A stretch of DNA of 64,000 bases from Globodera rostochiensis (GCA_018350325.1 JAEVLN010000036.1:70103-134102), one strand, 5' to 3'; shown: positions 26,771-35,280, counted from the stretch's first letter. The notes: generated by a model not told the origin, from the sequence alone. Translations and numbers: made by a program.

Positions 26771-27621
26771 AAAACAAAATATCAAATGAATTATTGTATC
26801 TAATATTTGAGGAATGCTTTTTGTTAACGATACTTTGTCTCAATTAACTTTAAATAACATGAAATGTTGTAACAACTCGTGAAGTTCGAAAATTATATTA
26901 ATTTTTTTCTTTATAAGTTAAATGTTTATAAACTAATTTACTTAAATACTGATTTTGTATATTTTGATTGAATATATATCATTTTTGTTTAACTTTTTTT
27001 AATAAATCGCCATAAATTGTATTAGTATATTTTTTGTTCTGGTAATAATTGTAATTTTTGATTAAGCTTTTGCGGAATAACTACACATATTTGCACTATA
27101 AATTTTCAACAAAAGCAAATTATAAAAATATCTTCATTAAAATTTATATTTACTCAAAGATTATAAACCGTATTAAATGTTGCAAAAATGTCGCTTAATC
27201 TATTATAGTAATTATGCTTATTTTTTGTATAGGTTTAGTTTTTAATGCTTATATATCAATCATAACAGTACAACAAATTATGAGTCGGCAGCCATTTAAA
27301 TTAAGATATTTATTTTGTTCAAATTGTTATGAGCAGATCGTCAGTCAATATGCATCCATAGTGTTAGTGCCTTGTTTCAAAATATTAATAAACATGATTT
27401 GCTTATTATTATGAAGTACATTAGAAGCTTTTAACGGAAAGTTAAAACTAAGAATCGGCATTTATTACAGAACGTAAAAAAATATATTTAAAATAAAATT
27501 AACGAAATGAAAACGGATTTCTAATACAAACAAAAAAATTATTTTTAACCACAAAACTTGAATTTATGCATTTTTGGCAGTATTCTCATGCACGTTCAAT
27601 CGATCAAAAACATTAATACAA
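26771..27621. other. AT-rich left flank of the Polinton, no gene seen
   Basis: No gene. The last 80 bp (about 27,565-27,621: GCATTTTTGGCAG, then CGATCAAAAACATTAATA) match 52,460-52,575, a second genomic copy of the target repeat that lacks the Polinton. Confidence 0.6.
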
Positions 27622-27627
27622 CTTGTA
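27622..27627. repeat. 6-bp target-site duplication, left (CTTGTA)
   Basis: Identical to 51,964-51,969 immediately outside the other end of the element. A 6-bp duplication is characteristic of Polinton/Maverick integration. Confidence 0.93.
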
Positions 27628-28050
27628 AGTAGTTACAGCCTTCCATTTCACCGGATTACGGTAGCCAACCCATACCTATTGAAGGGGTGGGGCGCCAATT
27701 GAGCGCCAGCCAGCCAAGTGAGCGCGGGCCACCTGAGGCCCAGCCAAGCCAGCCCCAAGCCAAAACCTATTGGCAGGGTCCTGCGCGACTTTATGCAAAT
27801 TTTGGTCCTGCGCGACCCTCTCGCGCACCTGGCTCGCGCACCTGCGCGAGATTATGCAAATTTCGCCTGCGCGACTTTATTTAATATTTATATTTTATTT
27901 ATTAATATTTTTATTTATTTTAATTCACGGCGCGAGTCACTCGCGCCTGCGCGACTTTTTTTAATTATTTAAATTTAAATTTTGAATTTTTGACTGCGCG
28001 AGATTTCAAATATTCTTAAAATTATTTTTTAATCAAATAAAATCATTTTC

Positions 28051-28122
28051 ATCCCGAGGGATTTGAACTTTCGCAGATTGGTCGTCGAACCTCGCACACT
28101 AACCACTTGGCCACAGCTTCAT
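28051..28122 (-). ncRNA. tRNA-like sequence in left TIR
   Basis: On the minus strand an A-box-like TGGCCAAGTGG and a B-box-like AGTTCAAATCCC are spaced as in a tRNA gene, and a GGT...ACC mini-stem sits at the anticodon position. The acceptor and T stems do not pair well, so it is not called a functional tRNA. It may be a tRNA-derived Pol III promoter. Sister copies: 51,469-51,540 and 50,201-50,271. Confidence 0.45.
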
Positions 28123-28477
28123 TGCGAGAAAGGGAATATAATTCGCCTATAAGCCAAAAATTTCCCAAAAATTCTTTTAACGCATTTTTTTCATTTATTT
28201 CTTTTAAATAAATATTTTAAAAATAAGAGTAATCATTTTAAAAGCCCCAGATTTAAATAATAATAATAATTATAAACGTAAAAATAAATTCTAAATATAA
28301 ACCAAAAATTTAAAACTTGAAACTTTTGCAAGTTTTGGTGACAAGATTAATTGCATTGACCAAATATTTGAAAGGGATTTGTATAGTAAACATATAAAAA
28401 ATTGCGCGCCAATTTTATTTTGAATCTTTTGAAATGGATTTCTCGATTTGATTGATGAGTTTCTATTTTTAGCTTTT

Positions 28478-28576
28478 AAATTCAAATAAAAAGGGGCCTC
28501 TTGGAGAAATTGTACCAATTTTTACTCATTGCAATCGGCATTTTTACTTTACGATTTTAGCCAAATTTTAAAAATA
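28478..28576 (+). promoter_or_regulatory. TIR-borne promoter region for the left cargo gene
   Basis: The segment AAATTCAAATAAAAAGG...TTTTTACTCATTGC lies just upstream of the ATG at 28,577 and is conserved in the opposite TIR upstream of the ATG at 51,004. AAATAAAAAGG is TATA-like. Conservation at both ends while the downstream coding regions differ suggests a shared promoter/leader. No experimental support. Confidence 0.4.
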
Positions 28577-29095
28577 ATGGCAGCTTTGCCGGACGACGAC
28601 CTGCCGCCAATACTGGACGGGCCGTTCAGCCCTGCGCGGAATGGAGGACCGGCAGAAACAAACTACAGCGACGGCGTCAAACCTTTTCGCCTTGCCGACT
28701 GCTTGCAGATTCTCGAAAGGGTTGCGCGGGATTATGACTGCATATACCCGCTGCCCAAACTCGGGTCTGGCAAGTTTTTTGGGCGTTTATATTTGAATTT
28801 TAGCACTAAACGGGACCATCACGTGGGCTGCTGTTTGCTGATCCGTTCTTTGAGCTCTGCGAATCGGCTGTACATTTTCGAGTGGCAGGAGTGTATTGAG
28901 GTTGTAATAAAAAACTTTAATAAAATTAAATTTAAACATTAGCTGAAAGGTCATCTTGAAATGGAGGATGGATCGAGCAAGCGGGTCCTGCACGAATTTT
29001 ACGAAAAATACGACTCCCTTGAGGGCTTCAACCGATTTCTGCGGGAGTGTCTGTTTAACTTTTTCTATCTGTTGTATTCCGCAGTGGAAGATTAA
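28577..29095 (+). CDS. Polinton left-end cargo gene, unknown function (two exons)
   Basis: Spliced product about 158 residues: exon 28,577-28,900, a 42-bp GT-AG intron 28,901-28,942, exon 28,943-29,095 ending TAA. The start is chosen because the right-end gene has the same start context and begins with a nearly identical peptide (DDDLPP then GPFSP). That N-terminal segment is encoded by the TIR; beyond about residue 20 the two proteins are unrelated. The remainder has mixed charge, several Cys and a hydrophobic aromatic C-terminus, without a domain I recognise. It is tail-to-tail with the protease gene, 15 bp apart. It does not match any core Polinton gene, so it is probably lineage-specific cargo. 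Confidence 0.6.
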
Positions 29096-29110
29096 TTTTT
29101 TCAAAAATAT

Positions 29111-29599
29111 TTATTGTAATTTGTTTGTTACAAAAGCATAAACAAATTCATCGGGCCTATTTGAACGATTAAACATTTGCATAACAACTTCAAAATCAAA
29201 GCCAAGTGACATAAAATAAATAAAACTGATTACATAATGACCACAAACATTAGAAAAAATTGATTGAAATATTCTTTTATTAAAATAAATTTTCTTATAT
29301 TTATCTGCCAAATATTTTTTAATCAAAGAGTTGGGCATTTCGCCATAAGAATCAAAAAAAATAAGCCTCAGTTGGCGACTTGGCCCAAATCGCGCACCAG
29401 TGAGAGCCGGGCCTGCCAGCTCTGTCCTTAATATAAAATTATTAAAAAAAACAATTTTGCAAAATATTACCAAATTAACAATCAGGCTGCAGGGGAATCT
29501 TGTACACTCTGGCAGGCAATCCGAAGGGAAGGTGCCCATAAAAAATCGCCTTGTCGCCAAATTCTCAAACAGAATCTTGTCGATGAGCCGGTTGTCCAT
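29111..29599 (-). CDS. PRO: Adenovirus-type cysteine protease, frame-disrupted
   Basis: Two exons, 29,599-29,471 and 29,426-29,111, separated by a 44-bp GT-AG intron. The predicted product of about 147 residues has the order of the adenovirus/Ulp1-like maturation protease: N-terminal LFENL region, catalytic His in SHW, FDSYG motif, and catalytic Cys in NVCGHY followed by a hydrophobic helix. In Polintons this enzyme is thought to process capsid proteins. The exon sum is one base more than a multiple of three: the frame carrying SHW and the frame carrying FDSYG are offset across an A8 run (plus strand 29,354-29,361, T8 in the gene). This is either a one-base insertion or a homopolymer error. 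The start ATG at 29,599 overlaps the end of the upstream membrane-protein ORF. Confidence 0.8.
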   Translation of the reverse strand: MDNRLIDKILFENLATRRFFMGTFPSDCLPECTRFPCSLIVNLVIFCKIVFFNNFILRTELAGPALTGARFGPSRQLRLIFFDSYGEMPNSLIKKYLADKYKKIYFNKRIFQSIFSNVCGHYVISFIYFMSLGFDFEVVMQMFNRSNRPDEFVYAFVTNKLQ

Positions 29600-29804
29600 T
29601 TTGGCGCCGAATTCTCCTCTCTCGCAGGAACAAATAAAATCCAACAGCTGCAGCCCCTGCAGTCCCAAACAAATAGAGAATGCACAGTGCAAAGTGTATT
29701 GGCGACTTCTCGATCACTTCCGGAAAACAAAGAACAACCCCCTCGCGCGGGGAAGAGGCCATTTGAATAATATTTTCCAAGGAGTAATTGTTGTTGTTGT
29801 TCAT
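29565..29804 (-). CDS. Small membrane protein of the Polinton, unknown function
   Basis: 79 residues beginning with an Asn-rich stretch (MNNNNNYSLENI). One strong predicted transmembrane segment lies at about residues 37-59 (FALCILYLFG...GFYLFL), followed by a very basic tail (RERRIRRQ), so an N-out/C-in single-pass topology is likely. The ATG overlaps the stop of the major capsid gene as ATGA, and the 3' end overlaps the protease start by 35 bp. Tight placement between capsid and protease genes argues it is real. Small membrane proteins are common in large DNA viruses, but no specific homologue is recognised. Confidence 0.5.
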   Translation of the reverse strand: MNNNNNYSLENIIQMASSPREGVVLCFPEVIEKSPIHFALCILYLFGTAGAAAVGFYLFLRERRIRRQNGQPAHRQDSV

Positions 29805-31186
29805 AAGGACAGGTCACTTGTAATTGATCTATTACGATCAATTAGAATGAGCCCGTCCGCCTCTCCGTAGGCTATTAAAGTGACGCCCTCGGGGGGAACA
29901 GGTTCGGAAAATCGAATGTTCACCGCAGTACACCCCTCTTTGATCAGCTCAAAGCCAGGCGAGTCTTCTTGCGAGTTGGTCATTTGGAAGACATAAAGGC
30001 AAAAAGCCGTCTTGAACATGCTGTAGCTGAGGCCATTGCTTTCGGCTGCACAAGCAAGGCCAAGGTGTTCCTGCGCGTCATGATAGGCCCTTGCATAATT
30101 GTTATTTTTGTAGTCCAAATTGTAGGGGTATTGGGGGTATGTTCTGCCAGAGGCCGTCAGTTCAATGTCCCTAACCTAAAAAGGGAGCAAACGGTTCAGC
30201 AAGTTTTTAATTGTTTCTTACGTTATGGTGATTAAAGAAAAAGGGGTTCTTTTGTTTATGGCCAATGTAGTTCTGGTTGGCGACTAGCCCGATGATGACC
30301 CTTCTTGGCACTTCCTCCGTGAACAAATTGGCAGAAAAGTCGTATCGGCCCCCGGTAATGAACAGGGACTTCATAAACGATTTGCGAATCCCAAATCTGG
30401 CCGGCTCAACATCCAGCTTCCTTGCAATGTCCAAACTTAGCCCATCCATCAGATCGACAGTTTTTACAATCAGCCGACAGTCGACAATTTCCAAAACAAA
30501 TTTATCTTTTTCCTTTTCTTGGTGCAACATAAAATCGTCCGACTGCAGCGCGAGCTCAATGTCAATCTCGACATTGCTAATCATGTACAAGTCTTGGTTG
30601 AATATGTCGGCACTCAGCTTGCTGATAGTTTGATAGGCTTTGCTTTCAGCCAGCGGCTTCCTTCGCTTATCATTGGCTTTGAAAGGTCAGTATCGCGAAA
30701 ATAGCCCGCCACCCCAAAATAGGCGTCCTTTGCAGCAACCGGATAACTGAGTTCCGTGTCGAGGTACACCTTGTAGCTGTACAACTGGTTGGAGTCGTAC
30801 ACCTCTCGCTGGTTGATATGCACTTTCAAGTTTCGGATGAACGTCGCCCCGGGCATTTGGATTAGCCCAACTGAGTCAGACGAGCCAAGATTACTAGGCA
30901 ACCCATCTTCGGCAATCTTTTTGATCTTAAACTCGGTGGCCACAAAGACCTTGCTGAGGTCAATGTAGCTGGTTATTGGGTGAATCTAAATTTGATTGGC
31001 GATGGAATAGGCAAAGACAAAATCAATTACCTTAAAATGGAAAGGCCTAGAGCTTATCGGGTTCAAAGTCAAATACTCCCTGTAGCTTGAGTTTGACACT
31101 GCGCAGTTTGTTGGGGGAGTTGTAAAAAAGTCCAGCCCAGCATTTGCCACTTCCGCACTCGCAACATCTACTTTTTTATACAACAT
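29801..31186 (-). CDS. MCP: Major capsid protein (double jelly-roll), frame-disrupted
   Basis: Three exons, 31,186-31,031, 30,985-30,222 and 30,175-29,801, with GT-AG introns of 45 and 46 bp; product about 431 residues. The pattern matches the Polinton major capsid protein: an N-terminal LDFFTTPPT motif, SYIDLS, the VHINQREVY then Y-KVYLDTELSYP segment, and a C-terminal half ending in a hydrophobic strand near VTLIAYGEADG. These proteins form the hexameric shell facets. The exon sum is one base short of a multiple of three: the frame with RDTDLSK shifts to the frame with KLSADIFNQD near plus-strand 30,680-30,690, with no GT-AG intron available. So a one-base deletion, or an assembly error, disrupts it. 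Upstream lies the pVI-like gene and downstream the membrane protein. Confidence 0.85.
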
Positions 31187-31197
31187 TTGGCGAACAA

Positions 31198-31716
31198 TTA
31201 ATAATAACCGAGGGAATCAAATCGTTTCTTTTTTAAAAGAGCTTTCTGGGGGACAGTTTGTCCAACAACGTCAAAAGGCTTCAAAATGATTTCCGCTTTT
31301 GTCTTTTTTCCTCTCCTCTTTCGTTTACCCCTGCCCTTTTGTAGCGAAGAAGAGGCCTTGTCCAGCAGCTTTTTCGCCCCCTCTTTTCCCTCCGCCAACA
31401 GAGCGTCCTTTATGTCGCCGCCTTTGGAGACTTGGTTGAGGACTCGCGCACCAGTTTCGAGGCCCTCCTTGCCAAGTTCAGCAGCAATATTTGCAGCATA
31501 AGGTTTAGCTGCAGAGATCATGGGGCGCAGGTAGCGCCACAAATTTCGCAGAACAGCTCCAACTCCTGCCCCTTTTTGGCGAGGGACCCCCAAAAAGTAC
31601 CCGTATCCCCGTTGAAAAGTCGGCAAGCCCTCAAAGTAGGCTATAGGCCCGCTGCCTGTTTGCTGATAAAACTGGTCCAGCCGCAAGTTGGAGCCGTCGA
31701 ATATTACACGAACCAT
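31198..31716 (-). CDS. Polinton virion-associated small protein (adenovirus pVI/pX-like candidate)
   Basis: Single exon, 172 residues. A Gly-rich QRGYGYFLGVPRQKGAG region is followed by a predicted amphipathic helix (LRNLWRYLRPMISAAKPY), an Ala/Gly/Glu-rich helical stretch, and a strongly basic segment (KGRGKRKRRGKKTKAE). Proteins with a 'GYG..G' plus amphipathic helix followed by basic residues sit next to the major capsid gene in many Polintons and have been compared with adenovirus minor core/cement proteins; that family link is inferred from pattern only. It is 11 bp upstream of the capsid start and co-oriented with it. Confidence 0.6.
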   Translation of the reverse strand: MVRVIFDGSNLRLDQFYQQTGSGPIAYFEGLPTFQRGYGYFLGVPRQKGAGVGAVLRNLWRYLRPMISAAKPYAANIAAELGKEGLETGARVLNQVSKGGDIKDALLAEGKEGAKKLLDKASSSLQKGRGKRKRRGKKTKAEIILKPFDVVGQTVPQKALLKKKRFDSLGYY

Positions 31717-31813
31717 TTTTCAAAAGGTCAGAACCTTTTTAAACTGAAGCGTCAAAACTACTTGCCCAAAATCAAACGGAACTTCCCTATAAAAATAAAT
31801 AAAGAAAAGGGCC

Positions 31814-33621
31814 TTAGAGGGGCGCGTACACATACCGGCCGGTCAGGGTTCGAATCTCAACATCCAAGACATCCACTTCGCGCGCGATTATTTTGTGAAA
31901 TAAGGGCGACTGGAAATCTTTCTCAACCACGCTCCCTGATTTGCCTTCAACTGCAATCACTTGGAGAAGATTGGCGAAAGTATTGCCGAAAACCATGCTT
32001 TCAATGATCCCACTGTTGAGGTAGATACACAAGTGGCTTACGCCGCCGCCCAAATCAACGGAATATTTGGCAAGATCCTCGTTTAGGATCTGCTGTTCCT
32101 GCTCATAGCCAAGTACGTAGGCCAGCTGGTCGGTCAACGTGATGTGCGAAATTTTGTTGTCAAAGATTTTCAGCATAAATCTCCCAATGTCCTCCATATA
32201 ATAGAAACGGAATCCTTTGACCAGCGCAATCAGCTCTTCTTTTTCCTCTCGCGTTTTTGACCCATAGTTTTCGTCGTACACTTCGCGTTCAAACAACCCT
32301 TTGAACTCTGCGATATTCCGCTGAATCTGGGCGGATGGGTTAAACGCCGGCAGCTCCCAAGGCAGCTCGGGGTGATGAATCCGATATTTATCAACAGCGT
32401 TGGAAAAATGGTATTCATCTTTTTCGTGCAGATAGTGAACATCTGGGGTTGGGTCTTTGCCCTGCACAAGGCGCATCCATCCTCCCCTATACGGCTTCAA
32501 CTCCTTGAGAAGTTCGAGCTCTCGCAGTTTAAATTTTCTTTCTTGATCTCGCCGGATTCTCTCTTCTTCGCCTGCTGGGTTAACTGCTCGTTCAATGCCG
32601 TTATTTGGGCGATTCCCTACGTCTTCAGGTTGTTTGGCAGAGCTTTCTTCCTCTTTCTTTTCGGTTTCTTCCTTTTGTTTGGCTAACCTGTCTTCCTCTT
32701 TCTTTTCGGCGGCTTCCTTTTGTTTGGACAACCTCTCTTCTTCTTTCTGGTTCTCGAGCCTTTCGTTTACCGCCTGCTGGGGCGCTTGTTTGGGGGTGCC
32801 TAACTTTTCTTCTTCTTTCTTTTTGCTTGCAGCCCCTTCTTTCGTCGCATTTTTCATCCGTTGCAGCCTCTCTGTCTCCTTACGCAAAGCCTCTTGCCGT
32901 CGTCTCTCAGTTTCTTTGCGGCCATCTTCAATCCATTTCTGCGCTTTACGCTTGCGCTCATTTTCTTTTTCCTGCGCAAGTCTCTCTGTTTCATTCGGCG
33001 GGACAAGCTCCCTCTCGCGAACTGCACCTCTCTGTTCTGGGGGTCTTACATTTGCCAAAGGGGGTTGTCGTGTTCTCTCAGCTGCTTGTTCACTTGCAAA
33101 TTTTGTCTGGCTCATTGGCAGGAGAGGGGCTTCAACACTCTCTTTTCGCTCTTCCTTAGCGACTTGCAGGCCAGTAAGCCCTCCTTCCTCTTCTTCAACG
33201 ACTTGTACATCAACAAGCTCTCCTTCCTCTTCCTCGTCTTCTTGAAAGGCGGCCCTTTTTCGCGTCATCAGGCGTTCCATCTCGGCAATCATGCCATGAT
33301 GGATTCCACGCTCAAGTTGTTGTGGCGAAAGAAAACTCCCCCTTGGCACTTTGAACCTATATTTGCGCCCATCTCGCAGGTGGACAATCACGTATTGTTT
33401 TTCAAGCGTTCCCACTGTTGCCCAACTTAAACGTAATATTGGCAAAAAGCTCTTACCCAATTGGCCCACCTGTTGGGGTAAATTATGCCAGACATTCCCA
33501 CCATCCACCCGGGCCCCTCAAACACCAATTTCTTTGGCAGATGAACTTTGAATTTATTCGTTTTATTTCCAACAAATCCAGGCGTATTGCTGGGCAAAAT
33601 TACAAAAAAGGAGTTGCTCAT
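31814..33621 (-). CDS. mCP: Penton-like minor capsid protein with large charged coiled-coil insert (intact copy)
   Basis: Two exons, 33,621-33,470 and 33,425-31,814, joined across a 44-bp GT-AG intron; 587 residues, no frame break. The N-terminus has the hallmark of the Polinton penton-like family: FFVILPSNT, a polar -NKTNKFKVHLPK- segment, W-VGMSGIIYP and, across the splice, SW. The C-terminus has the matching CIYLNSGII and LLQVIAV strands. Between them, at about residues 110-350, lies a very large Glu/Lys/Arg/Gln-rich insert with EEERLSKQKE-type heptads, predicted as a long coiled coil, which is unusual for this protein. It would occupy capsid vertices. This copy contains the left breakpoint of the 6-kb tandem duplication, at 32,188. 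Confidence 0.8.
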
Positions 33622-33652
33622 TTTTAACAAATAAATAAAGTGATAAGTGAGA

Positions 33653-34409
33653 TCACTTCCCGCCTGTGTACGGGTGATAATGGCCGTTCTTTGTCGGCGC
33701 GTCCTTCTTTTGGTGCTTCATGATCAGGTCAGTGCAATCAAAGTTCAGCTTGGCACAGTCGCGGCAGAAAGTTTGGGTGAACTCCAAACGGCCTTCGCCA
33801 TTTTGAGGGGTCAGCATGAAACGGCGGTCGCCCATTTGAAAGTTGGCTGTCTGGCAATCCTTGCACATAAACGTGAAGGTGCCGTACTAAATGGGAAAAG
33901 ATTAAGTACAGTTATTTGCAGGGGAGCTCTTACCTTGGGGCGTGCGAGCTTCCAAAAGATGGTTGGGTAGTCAAAGACACTTGTCTGACTCTTTTCGTCG
34001 CCTGAAGTGAATAAATCGCAAGGCCAGCGATCTTAGAATACCATCGCTTTCGTTGGCCCGAATTTTTTTTGGGCGGCAGCTCCTCTTGTTCTTGCTGCTG
34101 TTTGTCCCAGCGAGGCTTGCGGCCCCGTTTGGTTAGCGCGGGTTTTTCCAGCAGGGGCTTTCGGTCGTCGTCGTAGTCGTCGTTCAAAATGATGACATCA
34201 TTATCCGGCTTTTCTAAGGGGCTTTGTTTAAAAAAAGTTTTTAATAATTGAAAAAGATACCTTGTTTAAATTTGCGCGCTCCATTGTTGTTGTCCTTGCT
34301 TGAATCCCCAAAGGTTTGCTCTATAAAGTGTCGCTTATGGCGATTTAAAAATTTTGATATTACTTTGACTTTCCTCCACAAATTGTTCATTTTGTCTTTT
34401 AGGCGGCAT
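33653..34409 (-). CDS. AT-hook and CxxC zinc-motif protein, copy 1 (five exons)
   Basis: Exons best supported: 34,409-34,364, 34,320-34,261, 34,213-34,042, 34,001-33,934 and 33,886-33,653, with introns of 40-47 bp. Reading order is a short basic N-terminus (MPPKRQNE), an acidic Asp-rich stretch, the AT-hook core RGRKP in a basic context, a Gln/Glu stretch, then a C-terminal module with MCKDC and FCRDC pairs that could bind zinc. DNA or chromatin binding is likely. The exon sum is one base over a multiple of three; the excess can be placed in an A8 run of exon 3 (T8 at about 34,063-34,070 on the plus strand). An alternative acceptor about 30 bp downstream would avoid the frame break but is less pyrimidine-rich. 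It is divergent from the PAZ gene. Confidence 0.55.
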
Positions 34410-34570
34410 TAATAAAAAAATAACAAAAATAAAGGTTTTAGAGAGAATGATCATTAAAAATTTGTGGGGGAAAAGGAAGAAGGGCGAACAGGTGTTAGCC
34501 CGCAGGGACCTCCAGACAGAGGCGTTACGAAATATGCGCCACGCCCATTCGCTTCTTAAGGGATAGAAAA

Positions 34571-34601
<31 letters not shown>

Positions 34602-34726
34602 GAGCGAGAGAGAGTACGTGTTGAGAGAGCTTGAAGATAGAGAGAAAAAGGCGGAAAAATCAAATTCAAATGCTAGTACCCCAAGCCGCTTATTGATTAC
34701 CCCGTCATTCTTGCGTTTGTTGAAAG
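34410..34726. promoter_or_regulatory. Divergent intergenic region with (GA)n tract, copy 1
   Basis: Lies between the minus-strand AT-hook gene and the plus-strand PAZ gene, so it probably carries both promoters. An imperfect (GA)n tract covers about 34,571-34,634. A plus-strand frame starting at ATG 34,447 runs through this region to a TAA inside the PAZ first exon, interrupted only by TAG 34,564-34,566. Its C-terminal part (LLKDGPIDYRLIKIAKL) looks protein-like, so an overlapping or broken gene cannot be excluded. Confidence 0.4.
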
Positions 34727-35269
34727 ATGGTCCCATTGACTACCGCCTTATCAAAATTGCTAAATTGTAAAGCGGAAAACTTGGCGGAATATTTGAATAA
34801 CCCGGAGGCGGTGAACAAAGCGTCCGTTTACTTAACCGGCAAAACGCTCAAAACAACATACTTGAGCCGTGACGGCACAACAAAACAAGTCAAATTTGGC
34901 AATTTTTCACTAAAGTCAGCGTCGGACACCTACGCTTTTGAAGGATTTCTTGGCATGTTTTGTCATCATTTTTCCTCCTCGCACTAGCCCCTCCCTTTTC
35001 AGAGGCCAAAGTCCACCAATATTTCTACATAAAATACCGAATTCGCCTTCTTTACCCTCAGTTGAAGTGTGTGGTGGAGTTCCACAACAAGGGACACAAC
35101 AAATATTACCCCTTGGGCAAGTTTAAAATAAGGGGATTGCGAGAATTGGGCCCCCTATTCAGAGTTGTTGGCCATTGACGAGAGTGCCGAAGGAGGCGAC
35201 AAGTCGACTGAAGACAACAACTACTTGGACTACTTGAGTTTCCGAACTTGGCAGACTCCCGTCTATTGA
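34727..35269 (+). CDS. Stand-alone Argonaute-type PAZ domain protein, copy 1
   Basis: Three exons (34,727-34,952, 35,003-35,116, 35,163-35,269) sum to exactly 148 codons plus stop. Both introns (50 and 46 bp) use GC rather than GT donors (G|GCATGT, G|GCAAGT) and normal AG acceptors. The product reads as an Argonaute L1 linker (LTGKTLKTTY, then SRDGTTKQVKFG) followed by a PAZ core: VHQYF, a basic KYRIRLLYPQLKC segment and YYPLELLAI, which align with the 'V.eYF..rY.i.L.yP.lPcv......yyPlEl' pattern. PAZ binds the 3' end of small RNAs. The Tyr/Phe residues of the pocket look present. No MID or PIWI follows; after a short acidic tail the frame stops and a different gene begins 11 bp later. A decoy that sequesters small RNAs is an attractive inference, not shown. 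Confidence 0.72.
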
Positions 35270-35280
35270 GCGGCGCAAGA

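Larger units (their letters stand above)
27628..28636 (+). repeat. Polinton left terminal inverted repeat
   Basis: Aligns in inverted orientation with 50,946-51,963 with scattered substitutions and small indels. Going inwards it contains a GC-rich outer tip, a set of CTGCGCGA/CGCGCAG and ATGCAAAT repeats, a tRNA-like segment (minus strand, 28,051-28,122), an AT-rich stretch, and a promoter-like region that runs into the first 20 codons of the cargo gene at 28,577. The two TIRs have diverged, so they are not recent copies of each other. Confidence 0.92.

Noticed and set aside
28051..28122. Functional tRNA gene call in the TIR
   Set aside because: A and B boxes are good but acceptor and T stems pair poorly; kept only as tRNA-like.
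29400..29870. 156-aa plus-strand ORF over the protease and membrane protein genes
   Set aside because: Antisense to two better supported genes and without a recognised motif.
32595..33430. Long plus-strand ORFs (up to 216 aa) antisense to the minor capsid gene, and their duplicates at 38,624-39,459
   Set aside because: They are shadows of the charged coiled-coil insert; composition is Ser/Phe/Leu from antisense Glu/Lys codons and no motif is present.
34571..34634. (GA)n tract as an independent tandem-repeat locus of interest
   Set aside because: A simple dinucleotide tract; only its promoter position is notable, covered under the intergenic region.
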